Of a stretch of DNA of 64,000 nt, positions 22,568-33,600 are shown one piece after another (positions within the stretch are counted from its first letter, which is position 1; each line of letters opens with the position of its first letter). The notes under the pieces were generated by a model. That model did no database searches and was not told the DNA's origin. It saw only the letters and a program-made list of their open reading frames with translations. The DNA is taken from positions 749,001-813,000 of the forward strand of contig NC_052622.1 of NCBI RefSeq assembly GCF_016545825.1. Direction: 5' to 3'. The stretch is from Eucalyptus grandis (lineage: Eukaryota > Streptophyta > Magnoliopsida > Myrtales > Myrtaceae). The position numbers and the translations under genes were made by a program.

Positions 22568-25431
22568 ATGGGAGGCGGAGGAGGAGGAGGGAACATGCTG
22601 AGGGCCGTCGTCGGCGGCCGAGCAGCCACCAGGGGCGGCGGCGCCGGGCTCCACGAGCCCTTCTGCGCCGCTGCCACTAGCCCCAATCCCGCTCCCGCCG
22701 GTCCGAATTCAGCGTCCGCAAAATCCGCCGCTTCTTCTCCTTCTTCTGCCAAGAAGAAGAAGCCCCGCAAGCTCGATCGCGCTCGCCGCCGCTTCTCCCT
22801 CTCTTCTCCTCCTCCTCCTCCTTCCTCCGCCTTCAACGGTCTCCCGCGGCCTGCTGCTGCTGCTGCCACGGCCGGTGTCGTGATGCCCACTTGGCCGCCG
22901 TATCCTTCTTCACCCGAGCAGGACGATAGCGAGTGGGTGTACGTGGACGGAAGAGGAGACGGTGAAATCGCGATTGGGTATCACGATGACGTCGTCCTCG
23001 GCCCTGTTCCTTCCAAGTGGGAGGTCGAAAACGCCGTCTCTGCTCTTCAACAGTGAGCCCCCACTTGTTGCTAGCTTGCGTCTGATTTGTTGCCGCAGGT
23101 TCTGGTTACTGTTCCTTGTAATTTAGTGGAAAGGGTGCCTTCTTTCTGGCCGTCGACAGAAAGAAAGCAGGATTGTCATCGTCAATTCATTTCGTTGTTT
23201 GGACAGCATAATAGACAAACACCGCGCGCTCATGACTACTTCCAGGAGATTAATTCCTCGTAAAGGTTTAATCTTCAGGCATTGCATTGTAATCCATTGC
23301 TACCTCAGCACGCAATTTTCCAATTTGTACTGTTCCGTCGTCAAGTTGCTAGTGACTTCATCGCAAGTTCAGCTTCCATGCTGAGCTTTTTCTGCAAACC
23401 TGTTTATTCGGACACTTGACTTCTGTGAATCGATTTTTACTGAGCTCGGACGGTCTTCACGAGGAAAGATGTTAATTTAGCGCTAAATTTACACGGCTTT
23501 TTTCTATTATACCTCTAGTCCTTTCTATGATTGATCTCATTAGTGTTAGTTCTTCTTCCGGTGTTGGCTTGTAATTCGTTCATATGAAGTCGAGACCTTC
23601 TACTCTCTCCTACTTGGCTTTGGCTTGATCCAAATGCTAACTGTGCTGATGAAATGGTTTTGATGTCACAGGGTTTTTGACTCCACTCCCTATCCCCGGA
23701 TTAGGGATCGATTTGGTCTTCCAATGGAAGAGGAAATAGTAAATGAATCTGAAGGCCAATCAGGTTTATGGGACCAGTGTTCTCGTGTTGGCTCAGAAAT
23801 CGACCAAGTTGACATTGCTAATACGTCTGATATGAGAACACTGCGTCCTTATGGGCCTGAGAGAGTCTATGATGCTTTTAATATGTTAAAGACTGAGCCA
23901 GCTGTTCAGGTGATCGTTACTCTCTTTTACACATAACAGACAAATAATTTGATTGTAAGGATATCATAGCAATATTCTATGTTAAAAATGAATATCTCTT
24001 GAATTGGTCGCAAAGTGTGGAATTGGAAGATCTTCTGATCACGAATTAGATATTTGCAATTGGACGCAATTTATGTATATACTCATGCTTCTGGAATCTC
24101 TGGATCATATGTTTAATTAGTTCCTATTGTATTATATGGGACATTTAAACAAAGATTATGGAATGCAGTACAATTATAGTTTTGTTGAACCAGTGATAGT
24201 TCTGGTGTGTTTACCCTCTCCTTTTTTGAGAACTTCATCCAAATGTGCCTTCTTATGCATCTGTGAAAAGAATGTGATTTATCTGTTTTATAATGAGAAG
24301 CATTTGATCTAAATCTAGAGTTGAAATTACTTGGTGTATATCAGTATAAGCAGATTCTAGAAATAATGCCGTCAGTTCTTACTTCTTAGGTCCAGATGTT
24401 ACTTATCATTGTCATGTAATTTTGTTTTTCCCCACTTGCGACTTTTTCTGTTAGCTGTGCATCTTTTCATAAACCAAAATAGGTACTTATCTACCCTTTT
24501 ACATTATCTGCAATATAATTGATGTTCCCTCCTTTTCTTTTAGAGAATGGTCGTTTCATTATCCTCAGATAAAGCTGTTTGGGATGCTGTGTTGAATAAT
24601 GAGGTGGTAAAAGAGCTCAGGGAGTCATATCATGCAGGTTTGTTTGAAATTTCATGGTTATGGTTTATTGGATTGGTTTTCGCTGTGCATTGCATCTGAA
24701 TGTTTAACACCATCCTGTTGATGTCAGGAAGCAGAATATATTCTTCATTGCAATATCACTAGGTACATAATATAAGGAGAAGTAGAACGAAATCAATGTT
24801 TGAAGCAGAAAACTTGGCAGTTTGCTTCTTTTTCTTTTAGTTTTCCTTAAATAGAGTTCTACTCTTGTTGGGACAATATCAGTTCCAAGCATGTAGGCCT
24901 GAAAACATCTGAAGGGGAGACCAGGGAGTATTCTGATTGAACAGCCTCCACATTTGAAAAGTTTTACAGCAGATGCCCTCATGACATTTTTTTCCCAGCT
25001 TGTAGGGTGTCTTTGCCATGTAATTAGATCGTAGGAATTAGATTGCTTAATTTTGTGCGTAAGAAGGCTTGAGTTATTATTTGGACCGCCTATGTAAAGT
25101 TGTGTAGTTTTGATGGAATCTTATGTTATATGCAGCTGAAAGTGATGGCCATCCAGAGGAAAGTCCAGAAGAGACTCCAGAGAAAAGTCCTGATAATTCG
25201 TACCCTGTCTTAAATGCGGTGGGTTGGTTGTTTGATAGTACAAGGGTAAAGCTTATGGAAATGATTGAGGGAATGGCAAACCTAGCCGGAAAGTTCTTCA
25301 AGCCGCCTGCTGGTAACCCAGAGACAATAGCAAGACCAGTGGATCTCTTTGGAGATAAGCTGAGAGCATCATTTTTACTCTCGATTGTGGTCCTGGTCGT
25401 TGTGGTCGTTGCTCGAGGCCGCAGGGGCTGA
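22568..25431 (+). CDS. Conserved plant protein of unknown function (UCP012943-like), tail-anchored
   Basis: Four exons join in frame: 22568-23052, 23672-23909, 24544-24637 and 25136-25431, giving 370 residues. The start is the first ATG, just before a Gly run. The N-terminus is low complexity with KKKKPRKLDRARRR, perhaps nuclear-targeting or cytosolic. The middle is conserved-looking (KWEVENAVSALQQ, then TPYPRIRDRFGLP, RPYGPERVYDAFNML and SSDKAVWDAVLNNEVVKELR). The C-terminus ends in a hydrophobic helix FLLSIVVLVVVVV followed by ARGRRG, as in a tail anchor. I place it in the family annotated in Arabidopsis as UCP012943 (At5g61490, At4g25170) from memory and gene order. The biochemical role is unknown. 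Confidence 0.8.
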
Positions 25432-26061
25432 TCATCATTTGCCGACATGACTCTGTATGAAAGTAATGACTACTTCCCGTATGGTGAGATGTTTGTGGGG
25501 TTTTATGTGCACTCGAGAAACTACCATGGTTCTGTACAGTAGGACCATATCTCCGCGTGCTTTTTCTTGTAAAGCAACGATGCTGGATTCATTTTACATT
25601 TTCTTCAAACTTGCCTTGGGAATTAGGTGATTTGCTTTTCATGCTTTATGGTTGACGGACTTTGCAGCTATTGCACAAATTGCTCGGTCGCTTATGGGCT
25701 ACATACGTCCTCTTACTTCAGTCCTTTTGTTTCAGTCATAGACAAGTCGCAAGGATTTGCACGAAAGCAGTCTATAGATAGTCAAAGATCAAAGTCGCAA
25801 AGCATGTTGGAGCTTTTATCCTTACAGATTAATTCGTAGCTAAGGACTTACCTTGCCTTTACATGAAAAATGCTAGGAAGTTCCTACCGGGATTTAAACT
25901 TCCGAACTGCAGCTACCCCTTTACAAGCTGAGAACTGCAACTACCCCTTTACAAGCTGAAAAACCAAGAATCGTACTTGGAAGATTGAGCAAGGTCCTAA
26001 ATATGCTGCGACCAGGCAAGGCATTGACAGTTTAACTCACTCCCGCTTCTTGTAGTTAGTA
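25432..26061. other. 3' spacer between two converging genes
   Basis: It probably carries the 3' UTRs of the UCP012943-like gene and of RPC4. A short direct repeat (GAACTGCA.CTACCCCTTTACAAGCTGA) occurs twice at about 25904-25960. No gene was seen. Confidence 0.5.
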
Positions 26062-29000
26062 TCATCTGGCATCTGCATCGGCGATATAATTTAACAAAGA
26101 GCCAAAATCAGGAGTTATGATCCCCCGTTTTCCGACTTCCCCTAGAGAGCAAAAGTGTTTATCGGCAGTGTTGACTACAGCAACATCTTGAGCGAATATA
26201 CAATCCGATCCAGGTGAAACCTGCACAAAAAATATTGATATAAGAAAGTGAACATTCTTAATGAGCGAGCAACACCCAAAAAGCAACACATCCAAGCAGA
26301 TGGATTATAATCACTACCACTAACTGCACAATTTCCTATTGTTCAGCTTCACACGGTTTCATAGGAGGCGACTAAGGTTTGCTGAATAAGAGTTAAGTGA
26401 AGGCACTTCAAATAAGAATGGGCAATGCCTAACTGCACACTACTCCTAGAAGTGGTTCAAGGATTTATTAACTAATTCAAGCCAGGCTTTGACTTTCACG
26501 AATGTTGAAGACAACCCAAGAAACAGGAGACTTCAACGTAGTTGGGGGATTGACCCCTGCATCTTCACTTCTACTCCGACGCAACCGTAGTATTTTCTGT
26601 TTGGAATGGAGGTGCAGGTGGGTCCACTGCTGTGCTTCGCCTAGCTGATGTGCTTCGATGCTGGCCTTGATTCCTGCCGATTGTCTCATCCTTTACAGTT
26701 GGGCGGTGACGTTTTGTTCGGGTTTTGGGCTTGGGTTGCCGCTGCTTGGCCGGCTGGTCACCTTCTTTTGTTTTGGTCCGTCTTCTGGATGTGGCCGTAG
26801 TTGTGCGGTCTTCGCCGTGTTTTTGTGCCTTGTTGGCTTCCCTTTTTGGTACCCTTCCACTCATTATGCCTTTGTTCATTATGAGTATATGTTTTGGTGC
26901 CGCTTTGTTGTAATTTTTGGTTAAAGCTCATTATAATTACCTTTCACCACAAAAAAAACTAATTCAAGCCAGGCAAGTGTTTTGACTCACATCGTACAGC
27001 GTTTCTCCTAGCTTCAGCTTGACAGCTCCGCTTTTGTAAACCACCAGTTTGCCCATATATCCCCCTGATAGATCTTCCAACTTGCAGTCTCTCTCTGAGG
27101 CATCTGCAGCCGATGATGCGGAGCTCTCAGCTTTCTCTTTCCCTTTTACACTTGTTGATCTCCTGACTGAGGGCAAATTAGGAGGAAGCTGAAAGAACAA
27201 CATTTTCCCTCTCCCACTGTCCTCCTGCCATTAATCAATTAAATTCAATGATCAACAAAATGAACCTTTTATCAAAGGCATTCAGTTGATCATGGTCATT
27301 CGATAGCCGGAATACCAACCAGAAGACCAAGATCTGAAGCAGCATTGATGATGCCCTCATCATACTCAAAGTTTCTAGTGGCCTCTCCAAATTCCTTCTC
27401 ATTTAGAATTTCTGCATCAGAAACAAGCTTCGGATATTCAATTGAAGGGAACAAACACATGCAAAAGTGTATGCTCCCTATTCTATTTGTAGTACAGATA
27501 AGGTAACAAACATCAGCTTCTTATTTGTCCGTCATTGTAGCCAGCCGAAAAGTGATAGCTCTGTCATGAGCCATCAAGCTGTGCACTCATACTAACCACA
27601 CAGAACAACTTTCCCATAACACCAGATAAAACCAACTGTATAATGCAAGTGAAGACCGAAGTGACCTATTTTCCTTTTCTTGGTCATCACCGATGATATG
27701 CATGAGAATCAAAATTACTTGATAATACATCTATTGGGAGGCATGTTCTTGGTATTACTGCAACAGTCTGTCTTACATCTAGAAGCATACCTGGGTCTCC
27801 CGAGTAAGGCATTCTCAAAGGTAGTGTAGTTGGATAGTACGAATGGTGGAAATCCTGCCACACAACAAGTAAAACCATAACTCGGCAAATAGTGCATGCT
27901 TCAGATTGAATGCAATTATTCCGAGTACCACTTTATGTTGCACATCATGCTTGATTTCACATTTTCATGCAGCGACAGGAAAGATTATAAGGTCTCAAAA
28001 TGGATAAGAAATAGTATGTATACCCATGGTTCTTTGTATTCTTTCTTGCTCTTCCGAGGAACTTCAGCAGTAGCATCTTCCATAGTTGCATCAGTTGCAT
28101 CAGTCTCAGCAACTATAGGCGGGGAGATAGTTTGTCCCTTGGCAGCAGCATAACTTCTCAGCCTAGGACCACAGCCTTGATCACTTCTCTCTTCCTTGGG
28201 AACACCAAAGGTCCTTATGGTTGAGGCAGATGATGGAGCTCCTGGTCCAAATGCCACTTGCACTGAAGCTGTAAATTTCAAATTCCCAGATGCGTGTAAA
28301 TCTCAGGTATAATGTTTGGCCAAAAAAAAAAAAATCTCAGGTATAATGCTTTAGTTCAAATACATGAAGTTTGGAATATTAGAACTACAATGTGCATCTC
28401 CAAATAGTAGAATGACTAAATGTATATGATCAGTTAGTTCATCAGATGACAAGCTACATGAACTACTTGCTAGTTAAAAGGAAATAACAGCGAGCAGTGA
28501 ATTCATCACAAGTCAGAACATGATTCTTCCTGGTGCAGGTGCAGCAGTTGAGCAATTACTATTATCCTGGTGTAGAAATATATTGACATAAACAGAACTT
28601 CTGGCTTGCATGTTAAAAGGTAAGCATGATTTCTTGACACTTGCTCACACTTGTACTAGTTTCTACTACGGGAACCATACAAAATGAGGAAGGAAAGTTA
28701 TCGAAGAGACAATGCTCTATCTGAGACCCAATACACAAATCAACGCCATGCAACTATTCAACGCGACACAACTATTCGTTAGAAGCAGATTTGCCACAAA
28801 AAAATAAGGCAAAGAATAATGGCGATATTTCGTAGAACATAAGAAAAGGATTACATTTATTTCCAACTCTGGCTCCTTGTTGCCCGAAATTCTCCTGTAA
28901 ACATATATGAGAGAGCAATTAGAACGTTTCCCACTCAAGCTATAATGCCCTAAGAATTAAAATCACAACATATGCACATTTTCGGTTGGAAAGGCATTTG

Positions 29001-30272
29001 TCATTTTGATCTGAGAAATAACAGCATATAATCATCGCCAAGGACACGTGACTACCTTCAGGGCTAAAGCAAGCAACATCTATCAGAACAGAGGGCTCAT
29101 GATCTTCTAATTCATTCAACATTTAAGAGCAATCTCAAATCTTATAATAGGTGACTATGGTTACAAATGTCTTCTGGTTTCAGGCCTGCAGCGATCAACA
29201 AGCTCCATCGGTAAGTACCCGGTTTGCCAATACCAATCGAAGTCGCATAATTTTATTTATAATGCCTTTCGCAATACAACAATCGAGTTCATGGCTACCA
29301 ATTAGATGTGGCTTGATTCTTACCACGAGATTTATATATTATGGTATCACGAATCAAACAGCCACTTGAGTCATGATGATATACCACACTTACAACTCTT
29401 GAGAAGTGAAAAAAACAACAAACACATACACATACCAGTTTTGGAAGGTCAACTAGCGGTCAACGGCCAATCATACGGGTGGGTTACAGCCCACGGCAAG
29501 CTGTCGTGGGCTTGGTCTGAACTCTCATCCATGTCTGTCTTTTCTAAAGAAAAAATTATAATTTTTTTCTTTTTTCTGGCAGAAAATCATATCTTAATTA
29601 ACCCCATTTCCCTCTTGGAGATAAAAAAAGATAAAAAGAATCATCCAACTCCACACCACACAACAGACAATCAATGGCGGAGCCAAGACAATCAATGGCG
29701 GCAATGAACTCAAAAATCATCCTTCGTCGTCATCACTCAGCCAAAACAAATTAGAAAGAGAAAGAGAGAGAGAGAGAGAGAGAATATCCATTTTTAAAGA
29801 AAGGCAAGAAAAAGAGAAAAGGGAGAAGCTTCGTTACGTTGAAACGGCGTAGCAGCATCTGGGCCTCCGCCTCCACCGCGGCTTCCTCGCCTCCATCTCC
29901 CCCGTTCGCCTCTCTGCCATTTCCAAAGAACCCAAAGAAAAAAAAAAGCCAGAATTCAGAATTCTCCATCATCAACTCCCGGAAGAACACGCAACACATT
30001 CCAAGGCGACGAATTTTTACGGCACACGCGACAAATACCAAGAAAGAGCGAGCGAGAAGTGGAAGGAATGTACGTTTTGGGAGAGACGGTTGGGGGCTTC
30101 TTGCGAGGCGCGGGAGCTTTCGGCGTGAATTTCACCTGCGCGGCGAGAGAACCAGTGAATGAGCGAGCGGAATCGCGGATTGGACGAGGCCGGGATCGAG
30201 AGGATCGATTCTAACTCCAAGAGGGGAGTCGAGCTTGGAGAGACGTACCTTCCTGCTCCTGTTCTGGTCCAT
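26062..30272 (-). CDS. RPC4: DNA-directed RNA polymerase III subunit RPC4
   Basis: Nine coding exons on the minus strand join in frame to 331 residues: 30272-30249, 30135-30074, 29913-29838, 28894-28855, 28268-28024, 27854-27791, 27411-27320, 27224-26991 and 26220-26062. The N-terminus MDQNRSRKVKFTPKAPAP is the short basic start typical of plant RPC4. A helix AEAQMLLRRFN follows, then a variable linker, then the conserved C-terminal Rpc4 domain (EFGEATRNFEYDEGI, LFFQLPPNLPS, GYMGKLVVYKSGAVKLKLG). The subunit is the Rpc53/RPC4 homologue that pairs with RPC5 in the TFIIF-like Pol III subcomplex, which acts in initiation, termination and reinitiation. Very small exons (24 and 40 nt) would escape simple ORF finding. 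Intron 8 (26221-26990) contains a LINE-derived insertion. Start context and all GT-AG junctions are consistent. Confidence 0.9.
26488..26956 (+). mobile_element. 5'-truncated LINE- or SINE-like retroposon in RPC4 intron 8
   Basis: An A-tailed insert of 469 bp ends TTTCACCAC followed by an A run. It is bounded by an identical 18-bp duplication, AACTAATTCAAGCCAGGC, at 26470-26487 and 26957-26974. A-tail plus long TSD is the mark of target-primed reverse transcription. It is opposite in orientation to RPC4 transcription. Confidence 0.85.
28315..28331 (+). mobile_element. Minimal A-tailed insertion flanked by a 17-bp TSD
   Basis: TTTGGCC plus ten A lies between two identical copies of AAATCTCAGGTATAATG (28298-28314 and 28332-28348), inside an RPC4 intron. 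This looks like an extremely 5'-truncated LINE insertion. Confidence 0.6.
29756..29783. repeat. (GA)n microsatellite in an RPC4 intron
   Basis: A nearly pure GA run of about 28 bp. Confidence 0.9.
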
Positions 30273-30306
30273 GCAAAACCGGAGACGTCCGGCGCGACTC
30301 TCGCCG

Positions 30307-30344
30307 GAGGAGGAGGAGGAGGAGGAGGAAGAAGAAGAAGAAGA
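30307..30344. repeat. (GGA)n(AGA)n tract in the RPC4 5' leader
   Basis: A trinucleotide run just upstream of the RPC4 start codon. In the sense strand it reads (TTC)n(TCC)n, a common pyrimidine-rich plant 5' UTR feature. Confidence 0.85.
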
Positions 30345-30643
30345 ATTCCGGGAAAAAGATGATCGGCGAGAGAAAAATGAGAACGGCAGGATTCGATCCT
30401 CCGATGTCTCGCTGTTGATGATCAGATGAAACCACCGAGCCGACGCCTGATTTTAAGGTCAAGCCCTAATATTTTTTTATATATACAATAGAAGCTAATA
30501 CAGTGGCCACCCTCTTAACGTATTAATTGTTTGTACAATTTTCCATGAAAATTGTCGCTTTTATTACTTACAAAACGAATGAAATTTTATTTTACCAAAA
30601 AAGAAAAAAACAAATGAATTTTCCATTTTGATTAGATATAAAT

Positions 30644-31120
30644 GAGAATTACCAAAAAAATTCTTAAACATATTTTTTGACTAATTGAATTATAAATTTT
30701 TTGTAATTGTATCAATTCAATCAATTTGGAGCACTGAAATACATGCAATCGATACTGATATAAACAATTTTTAATAATATTTTATATTTATTCACTAAAT
30801 GAAGGCAATCTTGTTGCCCATTAGTGAGGCTTGCCTTGTTGTCGCTAGGCGAGGGCAAAGACAAGGGCGAGCTCACCCAATCATTAGTAAGGCAAGCCCC
30901 CCATCGGATCTAGTGAAAGTGAGGTTAAGCTTGCCTAGCAACAACGAGTTCTCCACAGTTTAGCAATCAACCTCGCCTCTCACTAGTCACCTCAATCCGC
31001 ATGATTGGTTAAAGGAAGGAGGAGGAAGGAGAAAAAACAAAATAAAAATTAAAAATTAACAAAAATTAGAAAATAGTACAAATTATCCATATTAGCATTA
31101 ACTAGCACTTACGTCATCAT

Positions 31121-31165
<45 letters not shown>

Positions 31166-31211
31166 TGAATTGACACAATTGTAATATGTTTAAATTTTTT
31201 GGAATTATCTA
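30644..31211. mobile_element. Mutator-like MITE with GC-rich core
   Basis: The ends are imperfect inverted repeats (left GAGAATTACC...AACATATT...CAATTCAATC; right, other strand, TAGATAATTCC...AACATATT...CAATTCAATC). Candidate 9-bp flanks are GATATAAAT (30635-30643) and AATATAAAT (31212-31220). The core at 30800-31000 is GC-rich with GGCGAGG and GGCTTGCC motifs. The (AT)n run lies near the right end. Confidence 0.5.
31123..31162. repeat. (AT)n microsatellite
   Basis: Twenty perfect AT units. Confidence 0.95.
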
Positions 31212-31636
31212 AATATAAATTATTGTCAATAATAAAAATATTTTCATTAATTAATTATTTCAAGTGATATAGACAAATTATTTTTAAAAAAGTTTTTTAG
31301 ATTATTAATTTTTTTGTGAAACAAACAAATTTTTAATTGAGCCAAGCCCATTTTGTCTATTCGTACCTCGTAGGCTCCTATATGCATTTGAGCAATGATT
31401 CTCAATTTTCGCAATCGAATTTCTTCCCTTCTTTTTATAGCCAATACATTTTGACAAATCCATGTGACCATCAAATGATGTCTGCATAAGTGGTCACGTG
31501 ACCATCATATTAGTATTTAGTCGGAATATTAACCAGATTCTAATCGAAGTGCATGAGTTATTTATTTAAAAAAAAAAAAAAAAAAGGAAGTATGAAACTT
31601 CAATACGTTTGAGTAATTGAATTAGGAAGTGATTAA

Positions 31637-32350
31637 GAGCGTGTTTGGTAACAATTTTGTTCTCGGAAAATAATTTTTTTATCATGAATGATTTTTTTCC
31701 AAAACAATTTTTATATATAAGAATGTCTTAGAATCGCACAAAATTTATATTCCCAAAATAAAAATACATTTGGTAAAATTATATAATTTTGTTATTTCTT
31801 TTATATTTTTATTTTTTTTTCTTCATTCTTTTCTTCATTCTTCCTACTTTTTGGCTGGTCTTCCGACTATGGCGGTAGCCAAACCGATTAGGCAAAGTCC
31901 GGCGAGCTCCCTAGCCACCGCGAGGCTCGGCCTCACCGCATTTGGGCAAAGCCGAGCCTTGCGTGAAGCCACCATTGGGTGACACTAACCGGGCATTGGG
32001 GCGAGGCCGAGCCTTGTTAGTGGTTGAGGCGAGGCTCACGAGCTTGGCACGAGCCTCGCCCTCACCATGGCTCAGCGTTGTTGGAGGTCGGCAACGCTTT
32101 GGCGAGGTCGTCGACCAAAAGGAAGAGGAAGGAAATGAAAGAGAAGTAGAAAAAAGAAAAAAAAAGAGAAAAAAAAAAAATTATTTCCACGAACAAGAAG
32201 TTATGATTTTCTACTTTTTGTTTTTGTTTCAAATTTATTTTCAGGAATAAAAATTTTACCAAACACATTTTTATTTTTTTTCATTTCTGAAACAAAAGAA
32301 TAGAAATAATTATTCCAGAAAACATAAATTATTTTTACTAAATAGAGCCT
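31637..32350. mobile_element. hAT-like MITE with GC-rich core
   Basis: The left end GAGCGTGTTTGGTAAC and the right end (other strand) AGGCTCTATTTAGTAAA look like the 'TTTGGTAAC' class of plant MITE ends. The core at 31860-32120 is rich in GGCGAGG/CCTCGCC. A clear target duplication was not found, so the boundaries are approximate. Confidence 0.45.
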
Positions 32351-32867
32351 AAGCTGCCCATTTTCGGGGAAGTCTTAATGAGACACGAGATTATTCGTTT
32401 GGAATTACACTTTTAGTTGTACATGCTTATTGTTCGTCAGTTTTAATAAGTGAGCACCACATAAAAAATGCAGATTTCATTGATTAGCTTCGGCGCAGGC
32501 ACTCGCAGGAAATTTTTAACCATGGGAGAACAAATTTCAAGGAGCTTCATACGATAATGAAAGACAGGCTAGTACCATACAGCCGTCGCAAATTTGGTGA
32601 ACTCCGCGGAATCAAAGCTTCATAGAATTCTCCTACCTTCCTTGCTTGTATTTAGCTTACCATGTTAGAGATTCATATGCACATCCAATCGCTTCGACCC
32701 TCAATTAAAACTCAACGATACCTCTCGAACTAAGAGTGCTAGATTCGCTTTCTACTTCCACTCAATTCGACAAGTTTCGATTTCAATAATTTTAGAAAGA
32801 GTTTTAACATCCCCAAAAAATGTAATTCAAGCAAGACCGGTTATCCAATTTCTCAGCACGAGAGATG

Positions 32868-33600
32868 CTAAGCGCATACCGAACTCAGTCGCACCTGCGT
32901 TAAGTAAATCATCTTAAGGTAATGGGCTGAATAAGTTTTGATTAGATGCTTGCATACCAGAGCAAATGCAAGGTAACGGACCATCATCTGCCCATCTAAC
33001 GTCGCTTTGAATAGGAAACGCATGTTCCTAAGGATTCTTGGGACGCGCACCCTCAGCGCCTCAATAACCATCGAATGAATTTGCTGATCGTAAAACCTGC
33101 GAGTTATCATCTATTACGACATTTTTTACATAGGAGTTACGGAAAATTGCAAGAAGTTGCGATTCGTTGTAACCCGAGGATCCATTCCTCGGAGGACCAT
33201 TATATTGCCCGCAGCATGCCAAGAAAAATCCACTGCTCCAACATCAGGGTCAGCCTCGAAGCAAACCTCCCTAGAATAGAGATTGCTACACGACCATCCA
33301 TCAGCTGGATCCCACAAGATCCAACTATGACCAGAAGCGGCCAACTCCTCAAAAGCAGCATACAATTCTTAGGCTGACCAAGTTCACAGCAAAATCTTAG
33401 TAAGTCAACTGGTAATAGTCTGCGATGGGGTAGTCCATTGCCATCGCAAAGAGCAACGGACAAGATAAAGAGCACCCATATGCGGTAGAACCTCAGACTC
33501 CTTTGACGAGGGCCACGGATACTGTATCAGAGCAAACAACTCACAAGCCCATTTTATGTCAATACGATATTAGACATGCAATTTGGACAATGAAACCTGC
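32868..33600 (-). pseudogene. Coding-like block, unidentified, with in-frame stops
   Basis: On the minus strand one frame reads protein-like: PWPSSKESEVLPHMGALYLV, then after three stops within about 50 bp GHSWILWDPADGWSCSN, then REVCFEADPDVGAVDFSW up to about 33126. A second protein-like segment (QQIHSMVIEALRVRVPRIL, FLFKATLDGQMMVRYLAFA) follows at 32868-33090 beyond a possible intron. I do not recognise the family. The stops suggest a decayed gene, but unusual splicing or a sequence error could restore it. Confidence 0.35.
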
